Of a stretch of DNA of 64,000 nucleotides, positions 15,218-25,700 are shown one piece after another. The translations under genes and the position numbers were made by a program. The notes beneath the pieces were generated by a model, which saw only the letters and a list, made by a program, of their open reading frames with translations, did no database searches and was not told where the DNA came from. Location of the stretch: contig NZ_FOIU01000003.1 in the NCBI RefSeq assembly GCF_900111495.1, positions 248,001 through 312,000 on the forward strand, in the 5' to 3' direction. How positions within the stretch are numbered: the first letter of the stretch is position 1; every line of letters starts with the position of its first letter. The DNA is from Chryseobacterium wanjuense. GTDB taxonomy: Bacteria > Bacteroidota > Bacteroidia > Flavobacteriales > Weeksellaceae.

Positions 15218-18061
15218 TTAATGCGCTTCCAGCCAGTTATTCCCTACTCCAACTTCCACCAATAACGGAACCTGCGTTTCAATTGCGCTTTCCATTTCGA
15301 TTTTAATGATGTTTGAAGCGACTTCCACTTCTTCAATCGGGGCTTCAAAAATCAATTCGTCATGCACCTGAAGCAACATTTTTGTCTGCAGTTTTTCTTT
15401 TTCCAGTTCTTTCTGAATTTTAATCATCGCCATTTTCACAACATCTGCCGCACTTCCCTGAACAGGGGCATTGACAGCGTTTCTTTCGGCGTGACCTCTT
15501 ACCACAAAATTATTGGAATTAATATCTTTTAAATGACGTTTTCTGCCTAAAATAGTCTCCACATAACCTATTTGACGAGCTTTATTTACCTGTTCCGCCA
15601 TGTATTCCTTCAGTTTTGGATAGGTTTCAAAATAAGCTTCGATCATTTGTTTGGCTTCCGTTCTGGATAAACCGGTCTGCTCGGCCAAAGCAAAAGCTCC
15701 CTGACCATAAATAATTCCAAAGTTTACCGTTTTCGCCTGACTTCTCTGCGTTTTTGATACCTCTTCCAAAGGAATTTTAAATAATTTCGCCGCCGTAGAA
15801 GCGTGAATATCTTCCCCGTTCTGGAAGGCTTTAATCATATTATCTTCCCCGGAAATTTCAGCAATTAAGCGAAGTTCGATCTGCGAATAATCGGCAGAAA
15901 TGATCTTTTTCCCTTCTGCAGAAACAAACGCCCCGCGAATCTGTTGCCCTCTCAATGTCCTGATCGGAATGTTCTGCAAATTCGGGTTTACACTCGCCAA
16001 ACGACCTGTTGCAGCCGTAGTTTGGGAGAAATTGGTATGAACACGGTTGTCCGTTTTTTCAATCTGCGACGGCAAAGCATCGACGTAGGTTGATTTCAAT
16101 TTCTGATACGTTCTGTATTCAAGAATATGCTTGATAATTTCGTGTTTTGAGGCTAATTTTTGAAGCACATCTTCCGAAGTGGCGTACTGACCTGTTTTTG
16201 TCTTTTTCGCTTTCGGGTCGAGCTGCATTTTTTCAAACAAGATTTCACCCAATTGTTTTGGAGAATTCATGTTGAATTCCTCTCCGGAAAGTTCAAAGAT
16301 TTTCGATTCCAATTGCTTTAAATCATTCTCCAAATCGACACTTTCCTGAGCCAGCCACTTTTCATCAAGAGAAATTCCGGCCAATTCCATTTTAGCTAAA
16401 ACTTCCATTAAAGGCATTTCTATGGTAAAGAATAAATCTTCTAAATTTTCCTTTTTTAATTGAGGGGCAAACAATTCGTACAACTGGAAGGTTACGTCTG
16501 CATCTTCCGCTGCGTAATCCGTTTGAGTCCTTAAATCCGCATCTCTGAAGTTGCCTTGTTTTTTTCCTTTCTTACCAATAATTGTTTCAATGGAAACCGG
16601 TTTATAATTAAGATAAATCTCTGAAAGATAATCCATTCCGTGTCTCCCGTCCGGATTTAAAAGGTAATGCGCGATCATCGTGTCAAACATTGCTCCTTTT
16701 ACGGTGATGTCATACTGTTTCAGGATTTTATAATCGAATTTTAAATTATGAGCGACTTTTATCAAATCTTCCTTCTCGAAAAACGGTTTGAAAATTTCCA
16801 AAGTCTGCAACACTTCACCTTTATCCTCCGACAAAGGAATGTAGTACGCCAACCCTTTTTTATAGGAAAAACTCATTCCCACCAATTCTGCTTCAAGCTC
16901 ATTCAGAGAGGTCGTTTCCGTATCAAAACAAACCACTTTTTGCTTTAATAAATTATCAACTAAAATTTTCTGAGCTTTCGGATTGTTGACGAACTGATAC
17001 AAATGATCATTGTGCTCAATCGTTGATTTTGTGGAAGTTGCCTGCTCCAATTCCTCATAAGTCGCAAAAAGATCAAGCTGTCCGACCGCCTGAGCTACCT
17101 TCTGCTGCGGAGTCTGAGTCTCGGTAACCGTCACTTCAACTTCAGCGACCACAACTGTTCCTGTAGCAGCCGGAGCGAAAGCACGGTAAAGATTTTCGTA
17201 CAATCTTCGGAATTCGATTTCATCAAAAACTTCTTTTACTTTCTCAAAATCAGGAATTTCCAGATCATATTGCTCCTGATGAAATTCAATCGGGGCATCA
17301 CAGATAATCGTTGCCAGTTTTTTAGATAAAATTCCGCGTTCTGCCGAAGCTTCCACTTTTTCTTTAAGCTTACCTTTTAGTTGATCGGTATTAGCCAAAA
17401 GATTTTCGATGCTTCCGAATTCTTTCAGGAATTTCATGGCCGTTTTTTCGCCAACTCCCTCCAATCCTGGAATATTATCAACGGCATCTCCCATCATTGC
17501 TAAGAAATCGATAACCTGTTTTGGATCTTCAATTTCATATTTAGCCTTAACTTCTTCAACACCTAAAATTTCGATATCTCCGCCCTTTAAGCCCGGTTTA
17601 TAAATTTTAATTTTATCGGTTACAAGCTGGGCAAAATCTTTATCCGGCGTCACCATGAACGTCGTATAGCCCTCCTTTTCAGCTTTGCAGGCGATGGTTC
17701 CGATCACGTCATCCGCTTCGTACCCTTCAACCCCTAAAATCGGGATATGCATCGCTTCCAAAATCCTATGAATATATGGAATGGCAACTTTAATAGCTTC
17801 TGGAGTTTCGCTTCGATTGGCTTTATAATCTGAGAAATCATCTGTTCTTACGCTCGCCTGTCCGACATCAAAAACCACCGCCAGATGGGTAGGTTTTTCC
17901 CTTCTGATCAATTCGATCAAAGAATTGGTAAACCCGAAGATCGCAGAAGTATCCACTCCTTTGCTGGTAAGCCTTGGATTCCTGATCAATGCATAATATC
18001 CCCTGAAAATCATCGCATAAGCATCGATGAGAAATAATCTTTTATCTTGTGTCGCGTCCAT
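15218..18061 (-). CDS. polA: DNA polymerase I
   Basis: A 947-residue three-domain enzyme for Okazaki-fragment processing and repair. The N-terminal 5' nuclease has FLIDAYAMIFR, GYEADDVIG and GDAVDNIPG. The 3'-5' exonuclease keeps its carboxylates (FDTETTSLN, NLKFDY, YAAEDAD), so proofreading looks intact. The polymerase has motif A ADYSQIELR (Asp about 724), motif B with KTVNFGIIYGQ, and motif C QVHDE (about residues 898-902). Start: the frame extends to 18079, but a TATATTTG box (18084-18077) would place the transcript start after that codon. MDATQ at 18061 is therefore preferred; 18070 is possible. Confidence 0.95.
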   Translation of the reverse strand: MDATQDKRLFLIDAYAMIFRGYYALIRNPRLTSKGVDTSAIFGFTNSLIELIRREKPTHLAVVFDVGQASVRTDDFSDYKANRSETPEAIKVAIPYIHRILEAMHIPILGVEGYEADDVIGTIACKAEKEGYTTFMVTPDKDFAQLVTDKIKIYKPGLKGGDIEILGVEEVKAKYEIEDPKQVIDFLAMMGDAVDNIPGLEGVGEKTAMKFLKEFGSIENLLANTDQLKGKLKEKVEASAERGILSKKLATIICDAPIEFHQEQYDLEIPDFEKVKEVFDEIEFRRLYENLYRAFAPAATGTVVVAEVEVTVTETQTPQQKVAQAVGQLDLFATYEELEQATSTKSTIEHNDHLYQFVNNPKAQKILVDNLLKQKVVCFDTETTSLNELEAELVGMSFSYKKGLAYYIPLSEDKGEVLQTLEIFKPFFEKEDLIKVAHNLKFDYKILKQYDITVKGAMFDTMIAHYLLNPDGRHGMDYLSEIYLNYKPVSIETIIGKKGKKQGNFRDADLRTQTDYAAEDADVTFQLYELFAPQLKKENLEDLFFTIEMPLMEVLAKMELAGISLDEKWLAQESVDLENDLKQLESKIFELSGEEFNMNSPKQLGEILFEKMQLDPKAKKTKTGQYATSEDVLQKLASKHEIIKHILEYRTYQKLKSTYVDALPSQIEKTDNRVHTNFSQTTAATGRLASVNPNLQNIPIRTLRGQQIRGAFVSAEGKKIISADYSQIELRLIAEISGEDNMIKAFQNGEDIHASTAAKLFKIPLEEVSKTQRSQAKTVNFGIIYGQGAFALAEQTGLSRTEAKQMIEAYFETYPKLKEYMAEQVNKARQIGYVETILGRKRHLKDINSNNFVVRGHAERNAVNAPVQGSAADVVKMAMIKIQKELEKEKLQTKMLLQVHDELIFEAPIEEVEVASNIIKIEMESAIETQVPLLVEVGVGNNWLEAH

Positions 18062-18076
18062 ATTTTCCATAAAGAA

Positions 18077-18084
18077 CAAATATA
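18077..18084 (-). promoter_or_regulatory. Predicted -7 element of polA
   Basis: TATATTTG on the minus strand matches TAnnTTTG; no TTG at the usual distance. If used, the leader is short (about 10 nt), which excludes the start codon at 18079. Confidence 0.4.
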
Positions 18085-18372
18085 AGAAAAAGTGGTGTTT
18101 GTTTGGTGATGGTGGAAAAGTTTGGGGTTGGAGTGAGTTTTTTTAAGCATTAAAGCTTATTTAAATATATTGTTGAAATGTAATTTATTATCTGTCACGA
18201 ATGAACGCTAGCATCAGCTTGAAGATGGTATTGAAATCAAAGTCTTTCAAATAGAAACTCGTTATACGTAGTTAGATGAGATGAAACTAAGATTTTAAAA
18301 ATCATTCAAAAAATATATGCTAAGCAACAAGTTTAAAGGTTTTTTTTAATAAAAATGTGTCTGTGCTATAAT
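18085..18372. other. Intergenic stretch without a recognisable gene
   Basis: About 290 bp between the polA promoter and the hairpin at 18373. On the plus strand a short stretch near 18220-18275 reads LEDGIEIKVFQIETRYT then stop, like a protein C-terminus, but stop codons precede it. It may be a decayed gene end. Nothing else supported. Confidence 0.3.
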
Positions 18373-18403
18373 ACAAAACCCACCTCTTTGCGGTGGGTTT
18401 TGT
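18373..18403. terminator. Strong terminator after the lipoprotein/Rhs operon
   Basis: ACAAAACCCACC (18373-18384) and GGTGGGTTTTGT (18392-18403) form a perfect 12-bp stem with a 7-nt loop, 45 bp beyond the stop of the minus-strand lipoprotein gene. Confidence 0.8.
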
Positions 18404-18447
18404 TTATCTACCAATACAAGCGGAGCCAACCAGAGGAATATTAAAAG

Positions 18448-19083
18448 TTAATACAAAGCAAGAATTTCTTTAAGATATTCCTCAACAATACCCTCATTGT
18501 CTGCAAATATATAGGGTATATTTGATTCGCTTGATGGGTCATAAAGTGTTATTTCAGAAGACTTAACTCTAAATAAATACATCGGTTTTTTAGCAATTAA
18601 TTTTTGTTTTAAAAACAAAGACATCATTTGTGTGTTCTTATCAATATACAATGAATCTACTTGTACTGGATCTTGATCCATAAAATATACATTTCGTACT
18701 TTATAGTTATAGCGAATCGAGTAATTGCCTATGCGAGTAGGATTATATTTGTTTTTCTTGAACCATGATAAAAACATTTGGTCGTTCTCTCCAACAAAAT
18801 AGGTCATTTGTATGGTGTCATTTTTCATTGCTGTCAACCCTAACCCACTATAAGGAGCAATGGTAGCTTCTTCTTTAAGATTTCCTTTCGTATCAAAAAG
18901 CTGAATTGAAGGCGCTCCTTCATCAGTAGTAAATCTAACACGTACTATATCTGTTTTGCCCGCACTTATTTGATAAGAAAATCCGGTGCCTCCCAATTTA
19001 TCGAAATCAGGATGTCCACATGCTATAATAGATAGCAATAATGGTAAAAGCAGACAGACATTTTTTATTTTCGATCTCCCCAT
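18448..19083 (-). CDS. Lipoprotein overlapping the Rhs toxin; candidate immunity protein
   Basis: A 211-residue protein with a lipoprotein signal (LLLPLLLSIIAC, lipidated Cys about 22). No recognised domain; the mature part is beta-rich. Its first 19 nt overlap the end of the Rhs/DUF6443 gene, so translation is coupled to the toxin. In polymorphic-toxin loci the gene immediately downstream of the toxin is usually the antidote. A lipid-anchored antidote would suggest that the toxin acts in the periplasm or at the cell surface. Function inferred from position only; it could instead be an accessory surface protein. Confidence 0.6.
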   Translation of the reverse strand: MGRSKIKNVCLLLPLLLSIIACGHPDFDKLGGTGFSYQISAGKTDIVRVRFTTDEGAPSIQLFDTKGNLKEEATIAPYSGLGLTAMKNDTIQMTYFVGENDQMFLSWFKKNKYNPTRIGNYSIRYNYKVRNVYFMDQDPVQVDSLYIDKNTQMMSLFLKQKLIAKKPMYLFRVKSSEITLYDPSSESNIPYIFADNEGIVEEYLKEILALY

Positions 19084-22000
19084 ATTATTTTGCTTTTTTT
19101 GATTATTCCTTCAGCTGTCGTTACATTTTCATAGCCCAAACGCTGAAATAAATTTGAATTAAAGTCTTCTCCATAAGTTGGAAAGCCTGCTTTTTGGGCT
19201 TCACTTTTCCAGTGTGAATTGTTAAATATAAGCCCCATTTTACTATTACCCGATATGTTAAACCCTCCTGCATTCAGCATGAAATCCATTTTATTTTGTC
19301 CTGTTATTGCAGCCGCTCTGCCTGCTGCAAAATTTCCAACATCTCTAGCTGAAACGTATACCCCGTCTGCTATTTGTGAACCGGCATATAACCCGCCACC
19401 ATTTTGCGTCTTATAATCATATTTATCCCCATTTCCACCATTAAGAGCATAATTCTGTCTTGTAGCGAATCCTATCCCGAAATTGTTTTCAAGGTCTTTA
19501 GAAATTTCACTACTAAAGTTTTTCAGCCACTCTCTTGCTTGGTAAGAGCCAAAATTTATTTTACCTGCCGGTGCTCCATTCCCATCAAACTGAGTAAATG
19601 AATTCCAAACAAGTGTTCTTCCCATTCTTTCCCCACCTCCCGAAGTATTATCTTTTGAGTAGTTTTGATTAAGTTCCTGTTGGGTTTCTTTAGCATTACC
19701 ATCATGACGATAAACCCCTAAATCTCCATCCTTATAAACTGCAACAACATTTCCAAATTTATCTGTATGGGTACTTTCGGTACCACGCCCATCTGGATCA
19801 ATAAATCTCAAAGGATTGTCCATTACATAGTTATAAGGTGACCATTTTCTGTATTGCTCAGCCAGAGGATCCACAACACCCCACCTTCCAATGTCTGCCA
19901 TGTAAAATCTCGCCCCATAATCATACATTCCAGTCTCTTGGAGTTCCTTGCCATTGTACTTATAGTTCTTATAACTTCCCGGGCCAAACATTGCACTTCC
20001 TGTTCCAAAATGATTCATTCCGAAAGGATAAAAATCATTATTGTCCATCACTTCCAATACTCCTGCATTGGTTCTTGTAAAGCTTACTCTTACATTTCCT
20101 AAGTGATCTTGATACTGGTAAATATACAGATCTTTTTTATAATCATAAAATCCTTCTGTCGTAGGGAAAAACTGCAGATCAGGTGTTTTGGCTCCTAAGG
20201 TTGTTAGTGTATTTGTCATATTTAAGTTTTCCACAGAATACGCCTGTATTTCCATTGCTCTTGAAGAGTTTTCAGAAAAACTACGCATCTCAGGATCTCC
20301 GCCACCCCCGGAGCCCGAGGTTACATTTGACAGATATTGGAAGCCGTCCAGATAATCTGTAACGTCTATAAAGGTATTACAGTTGATAATTCCACATTCT
20401 GTTCTTGGGGATTTCTTCTGAAGCTTAATTCCTCCCGCATTGTACAGATAATCGATGCCTATTGATGCTCCTGTATATTCTATTTTTTTAGGAAGATTCA
20501 GGAAGTTATAGGTGATTTTATTGATATTCTTATCGGGCATTATATCCATATTCCCGTTCACATCATAATGGATGGTACCGCCACCACCTTCATATCCTGA
20601 AGTATTCTGGGAATGATCATTGATCCTTGCTACTTGGTTTCCGGAATCATAAATATATTCCAGATTATCAATCATAGTGGCCGTTGTATTTCCAAATTCG
20701 GGAATAGAAGTTCTGTAAAGACTTGTTATATTTCCGTTCAAATCATAAGATAAAGACTCTGTACTTTCTTTATTGTATGGATTATTCGGATTTTGATAGT
20801 AGCCCGCGGTAAGTCTGTTCTGCTTATCATACACATAGCCGTATCTCTTCGGTGTCAATGAAGAATTGAATTCAGAAGTCCTCCAGTCTACCTCGGCTAT
20901 ATTCCCGTTGTATCTCGGAACAACATTTTTCCCTGGAAACTGTGCCGAATCCGGATTATCGATTCCATCTTTTTGGGTGTACTTGATTTTATAGGAGAAC
21001 AACTTTCCTCCCAAATCAGACATACTCATCTGGTCTTTATTAATATCCGTCAGCCACCCACGAATATTATAATTGTAATCTATACTCTGAAGATTGTTTC
21101 CAACCTTTTTATTAGTTAGTTGCGACAATTCATTATAAGAATTCTCTGCCAGAAGCTCTTCCGGTTTACTATCTACCTGGTGATAATGCTGCAGCAACCT
21201 GTTCTGGGTATCATACACAAAACGTTCTTTTACAGTTACTCCAATTTCTCCTTGTTTTCTTAGATGATAAGTATTGGTGTTCAGCGGAACTCCGGCAAAA
21301 TCCAGTTTAGATTCCGTTTTGGTATATCCACCCAAATGGTTGATGGAATATGTTCCGATAACTCTTCCTTTTTTGTCGTAATAGCTGTAGTTTTTTGTCC
21401 AGTTATCATCTTCAATGTTTTTAACCAAACTCATTACAGGAAGGCTTTTGGTACTTAATCCTTCCGTTGTGGGTGTTTCGGTCAATGTTGGTTCTCCTAA
21501 AATACTTGTAGGAAAAGTGGGATTAAAACTATATCCGGGATAAGAGTCATAATAGTTTAAGGACAATAAAGTGATCCAATTGGAAGAATTAGGATAACTT
21601 CCATCAGGATTATTATAATATACATCAATTCCCTGTCTGTTAAAAAAAGGAGTATTGATTCTGGTAACATTATTTGATCCAAAGCTGTCAACCGTAACCT
21701 GCTCCACACTTCTCTGGTATCCTGTTCCAATTCCCGTAATGGCAACTCTTCCAAACTGATCATACTTCGTATACAGCCACTGTCCTTTATTTTTCAATTC
21801 TGTATCCTGAGTAGCCACTAATCGATCCTGCTTGTCATACAGCATATATTCCCAGCCTTTACCGGGAAGCTTCTTTTCAACCAGCCTGTTTCTCCCGTCG
21901 TAACGGTACTGGTAGCATAATTCATCATGCTTTACAGTATTGGGAACAATATCTCCACGAATACTTGCCAATGGTGGAATGACAAATGCTAGTTGATCAT

Positions 22001-22703
22001 ATTCATTATAAACATAATAAGTATCGGCATTCTCCGTATCATTGACTACTTTCCGAACCATGACAACCTGACCTTTACCATTTTTAAATTCAATGGTTTT
22101 ATTTCCGTCTTCATCGATTACCGTATTTTTGTACAATTGTGCATCTGTATATAGCCAGTTTTCTCCCAAAACAGATTTTGTTGCGCCATTTTCCCAAGTC
22201 GTAACAGTGGTAAATTTTCGTACATTATCTGCCACTGTATTGGCATCATATCCAAATTGAACGGGTTTATTCGACCAATCGTTTCCTACTTGTTTCTGGC
22301 TTAAAATACGATCCAGTGGAGAGTTTTCCAATAGTTTTTCCGCATAGATCTTTTCTGTTCCATAAGGTGTATTGGGTGCATTGGATAAGGGATTAGGAAC
22401 AATAGCTCCGTTCAAGGTAGATGACTGGGGAACAGGAAGATAATCCTTTACCTGTCTCCCGAATCCGTCATATTCGATATGGGTTACCACATCCTTTCCT
22501 TGTGGGGATGCTTTGACATTGACTACCTGTTTAGGTCTTCCCAAACCATCAAAATATTGTACGGTTTCTGAAGTTTTAGGGTTTGAGAGTGTGGGGTCGG
22601 AGAGATATGTCTTTGTATAAACGTAATTTTCGGTCGGGCTTAATTGTGCTTGGACTAAACCTGCTACAAATAAAGCACTCACCGGGATAAGTATTTTTTT
22701 CAT
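19065..22703 (-). CDS. DUF6443/Rhs repeat polymorphic toxin, secreted
   Basis: About 1212 residues. Signal peptide MKKILIPVSALFVAGLVQAQ, DUF6443 domain (VQYFDGLGRPKQVV, HIEYDGFGRQ), YD-repeat shell (many YDKQ/YDLNGN units), and an Rhs core ending GRWGVVDPLAEQYRKW...NPLRFIDPDGR near residue 970. The variable tail of about 240 residues has a DYKTQNGGG...GNFAAGRAAAITG region vaguely like Tox-44. I cannot assign an activity with confidence. An in-frame ATG at 22730 exists, but MKK at 22703 gives the natural signal peptide. It has no T6SS N-terminus (no PAAR), unlike the Rhs at 29579-34330, so it probably leaves by Sec plus an outer-membrane route. Confidence 0.85.
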   Translation of the reverse strand: MKKILIPVSALFVAGLVQAQLSPTENYVYTKTYLSDPTLSNPKTSETVQYFDGLGRPKQVVNVKASPQGKDVVTHIEYDGFGRQVKDYLPVPQSSTLNGAIVPNPLSNAPNTPYGTEKIYAEKLLENSPLDRILSQKQVGNDWSNKPVQFGYDANTVADNVRKFTTVTTWENGATKSVLGENWLYTDAQLYKNTVIDEDGNKTIEFKNGKGQVVMVRKVVNDTENADTYYVYNEYDQLAFVIPPLASIRGDIVPNTVKHDELCYQYRYDGRNRLVEKKLPGKGWEYMLYDKQDRLVATQDTELKNKGQWLYTKYDQFGRVAITGIGTGYQRSVEQVTVDSFGSNNVTRINTPFFNRQGIDVYYNNPDGSYPNSSNWITLLSLNYYDSYPGYSFNPTFPTSILGEPTLTETPTTEGLSTKSLPVMSLVKNIEDDNWTKNYSYYDKKGRVIGTYSINHLGGYTKTESKLDFAGVPLNTNTYHLRKQGEIGVTVKERFVYDTQNRLLQHYHQVDSKPEELLAENSYNELSQLTNKKVGNNLQSIDYNYNIRGWLTDINKDQMSMSDLGGKLFSYKIKYTQKDGIDNPDSAQFPGKNVVPRYNGNIAEVDWRTSEFNSSLTPKRYGYVYDKQNRLTAGYYQNPNNPYNKESTESLSYDLNGNITSLYRTSIPEFGNTTATMIDNLEYIYDSGNQVARINDHSQNTSGYEGGGGTIHYDVNGNMDIMPDKNINKITYNFLNLPKKIEYTGASIGIDYLYNAGGIKLQKKSPRTECGIINCNTFIDVTDYLDGFQYLSNVTSGSGGGGDPEMRSFSENSSRAMEIQAYSVENLNMTNTLTTLGAKTPDLQFFPTTEGFYDYKKDLYIYQYQDHLGNVRVSFTRTNAGVLEVMDNNDFYPFGMNHFGTGSAMFGPGSYKNYKYNGKELQETGMYDYGARFYMADIGRWGVVDPLAEQYRKWSPYNYVMDNPLRFIDPDGRGTESTHTDKFGNVVAVYKDGDLGVYRHDGNAKETQQELNQNYSKDNTSGGGERMGRTLVWNSFTQFDGNGAPAGKINFGSYQAREWLKNFSSEISKDLENNFGIGFATRQNYALNGGNGDKYDYKTQNGGGLYAGSQIADGVYVSARDVGNFAAGRAAAITGQNKMDFMLNAGGFNISGNSKMGLIFNNSHWKSEAQKAGFPTYGEDFNSNLFQRLGYENVTTAEGIIKKSKIIWGDRK

Positions 22704-22713
22704 GATCTGTTTT

Positions 22714-25700
22714 TTATTTATCGTATTCAAAATTTAACGTTGTAGAACCTGAAGGATTACTACTGCTTGTAGACATTAGCGTTACACCTCCACTTGGTGA
22801 TATTGATACATTCCACGAGCCATTGGTTGTGGATACACTAATGCTTTTGTAAGAATTAGGTCGACATAAGGTATCTAAAGTTCCGATTAAAACGCCATTA
22901 GACCAATTTGGAGCAGCCCCACCACTAGAGTTAGTTAATGGAAGACTCAAAATTGCCTTAATATGATTGGTTGAAATTTCCTGGAATGAAGAATAATATA
23001 TGTCAGCAAGATATGTAGGCGTTATTGTACAAACGTATGGAGTACAATTAAAGTGTGAATTGACATAATTTTGACCATTAGTATTAATATCATTTTGAGC
23101 TTTCTGATCAGCATCTGCCTGACTTATTGTAGATGAGTATTTACCGATAGACACAGTATATGTACCTGATGCTGGAAGAGTTCCAGGAGCACAATTATTA
23201 GTCATAAAAGCTTGTTGTTTTTCATTATTGTAATAAATAACTGGGGCGTAATTATATTTATACTCTTTTACTGTTTTATTTTCAATATCTGAAACTTTTT
23301 CTAATCTGTTGGCTGTATCATATTTATAACCTTCCTTATTTCCCGATGCAGATGTAATGCTTTTAACACCAATAAGAGGAGTATGAGTGTATGTCGTTAT
23401 AGTAAAATCTTTTAACGCTGGTTTATTTCTAAAATCGTTGAGTTTTGAAATTAGCTCAGACTCAGTAGTATCATCAAAATGTAAATCAGATTTCTTAACA
23501 ATGTCTAAATCCAAGTAAGCATTATTATCATTTGTATTCAAACCAAAAGCCTGTATAATCTGAGTGTAATTAGCTCCTTCGATTTTTGCTATCGGCTGGC
23601 TTTGTCTGTACCCCCAAATAACCGTTACGGGGATATTATTTTTTGTTGTGTATTGTAATAAATTACCTTTAGAGTCATATTTATCATAAGTAACTTCTGT
23701 TCCCATTAAGTTTGTACTCAGGTCATATGACAACTCAGAACTTGGAAATATATTGGAAGTGTTCTCATATTTAACTTCTTGTTTGCTTAATGTCTTTCCA
23801 TTCTTCTTCTTTTCTACTTCAACAGGTTTATCTAAAATATTAACATCAATTAATTTCTGTATAGATTTGTCTTTGGCATTTCTATAGTACTCTTCAGTGG
23901 TATCTCCGCTTGAGACAGTTTTTTTATAAGTTAATCTTGTATCATCATAACTGTAAAAATTTTCTTCCTTTATATTGTTGCCTGAAAAGAAATCTTCTTT
24001 GGTATTAGAGCTGGTGTTGTTAAAGTATCTCAATAAATAGTTTGAAGCGGTATAGTTATGTGTAGCATCGTGAGTATAGTTATCATAGGAGGTAAATACC
24101 TTTTGAACCTTTAAAGAATCTTTTACCTGATAATTGTATGAATATTTTATTTTTTTTATTGGATCAATAATACCTTCCTTGTAATAATTTTCAACTGTAG
24201 GTTTTCCTCTTCTTTCATCGAAAGACTGAACATATGAACTTGGAAATTTTAGGAATTTTAAAAAGTTTCTTGTTCCTTGATCAGTGAAGTTATAATCAGA
24301 GGTCATAAATTTGTCTGGATAATCATTGAAATTACTATACTTTCTTTCTACATAACCTTTCCCAGCAACCTCTTCAATAATTCTTGAATAACCTACAATG
24401 GCGTCAGTACTAAAACCTATTCCTGAAGAAATTTCAGTATGTGCTGAATTTGCAGGAGTTTTAATAAAATTAATTTGTCCTGACGATTTATTATCCTCGT
24501 TGACATATTTATAGTTAATTTCTTTGCTCACAATATTCTGTGAATCATATAATTTCATCTTGCTAATTCTAGTACTTCCAAGTATATACTTCTCTCCTTC
24601 ATATATAAAATCATCATTTTCATAACTCAATTCTACAGAACCTCCAGTCGGATAAATCAATCTTTTTAGTAATCCTAGCTTGGAAATAGTTTTTGCGGAT
24701 CTATCCACACCAGATGTCGTTGCATATGTTCCTTTATTTATTAATTGAAAAGGCAAAAGTTGATCCCTTACAAGATCTGGATAAAAATAAATTTTAGTTC
24801 CTGGATAATAATTGTACTGATCTTCATGAAAATTATCTTTTGAAAAGACAATATCTGAGTCATTGTTATTATAATATCCTAAAAAGTCAACTTTTGAAGA
24901 ATTTCTAGGAGGAAAACTGTTGGCATCATAGTAGAATCTATAAGTTCCTAGACTAGAATCTGTAATCGAGTTTAATTTCAACCGTTTGCATTCATAATCC
25001 CCAGAAGAGCAATTTACAGAATTAAAATAATCGTAACTGAAATCCGTTTGTTTAATGATAGTACCATTTTTATTTTTTACCTGGATATTTGTCAATCCAT
25101 TTCCTGGATAATCAATTCTGTTAAAAGAATATTGAAAGTCAACAACTTCTTCATCTGTTGTTATTTTTTTTATTCTTTTTGGATATAGTTGAGAGGTAGT
25201 AACTTTATTAAAAACAGCGGGATATACAAAATTAGAACCCATCCTTCCTAATTCATAATTATAGGACATAGGATAATTTCCAAAATTAACATCTCCTAAG
25301 GTCGTCAAAGATGGATGTTCATAATTATTTGTGTAACTTTCATATTCAAAATTCATTTCTCTTCCAGAATATGGATCTTTAATCTTTGTTAGGTACCAAT
25401 TGTTTATCTGAAAAGCATCATGACTTATTATAGTTTGTGGATATTCTCTCAATCTAGCTGATTCAAAATCATTAAATGTATATATATATCCATTTTCACC
25501 TATAATTTCAAATTCATCAACTTGATAATAAACACCGGCTCTCCCTTTGTTACCAAAACCGGTACTCTCAAAGCCTGCACAATTTATTCTAGGTATAAGA
25601 TTTAATGTATTATTAAGTTTGGCATTAGTAGAATTAAAAAAATTGGCCTTAAATTGCGTATCATTAATTTTTGTTAAATAAAATTTATCATTAAAACCAG

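Noticed and set aside
18062..18079. Longer polA start at 18079
   Set aside because: The family begins with the FLIDAYAMIFR region just after MDATQ, and the predicted -7 box would put the transcript start downstream of this codon.
18220..18275. Short C-terminal-like stretch (LEDGIEIKVFQIETRYT) before the Rhs operon terminator
   Set aside because: Too short and preceded by stops; not supported as a gene, only noted as a possible decayed end.
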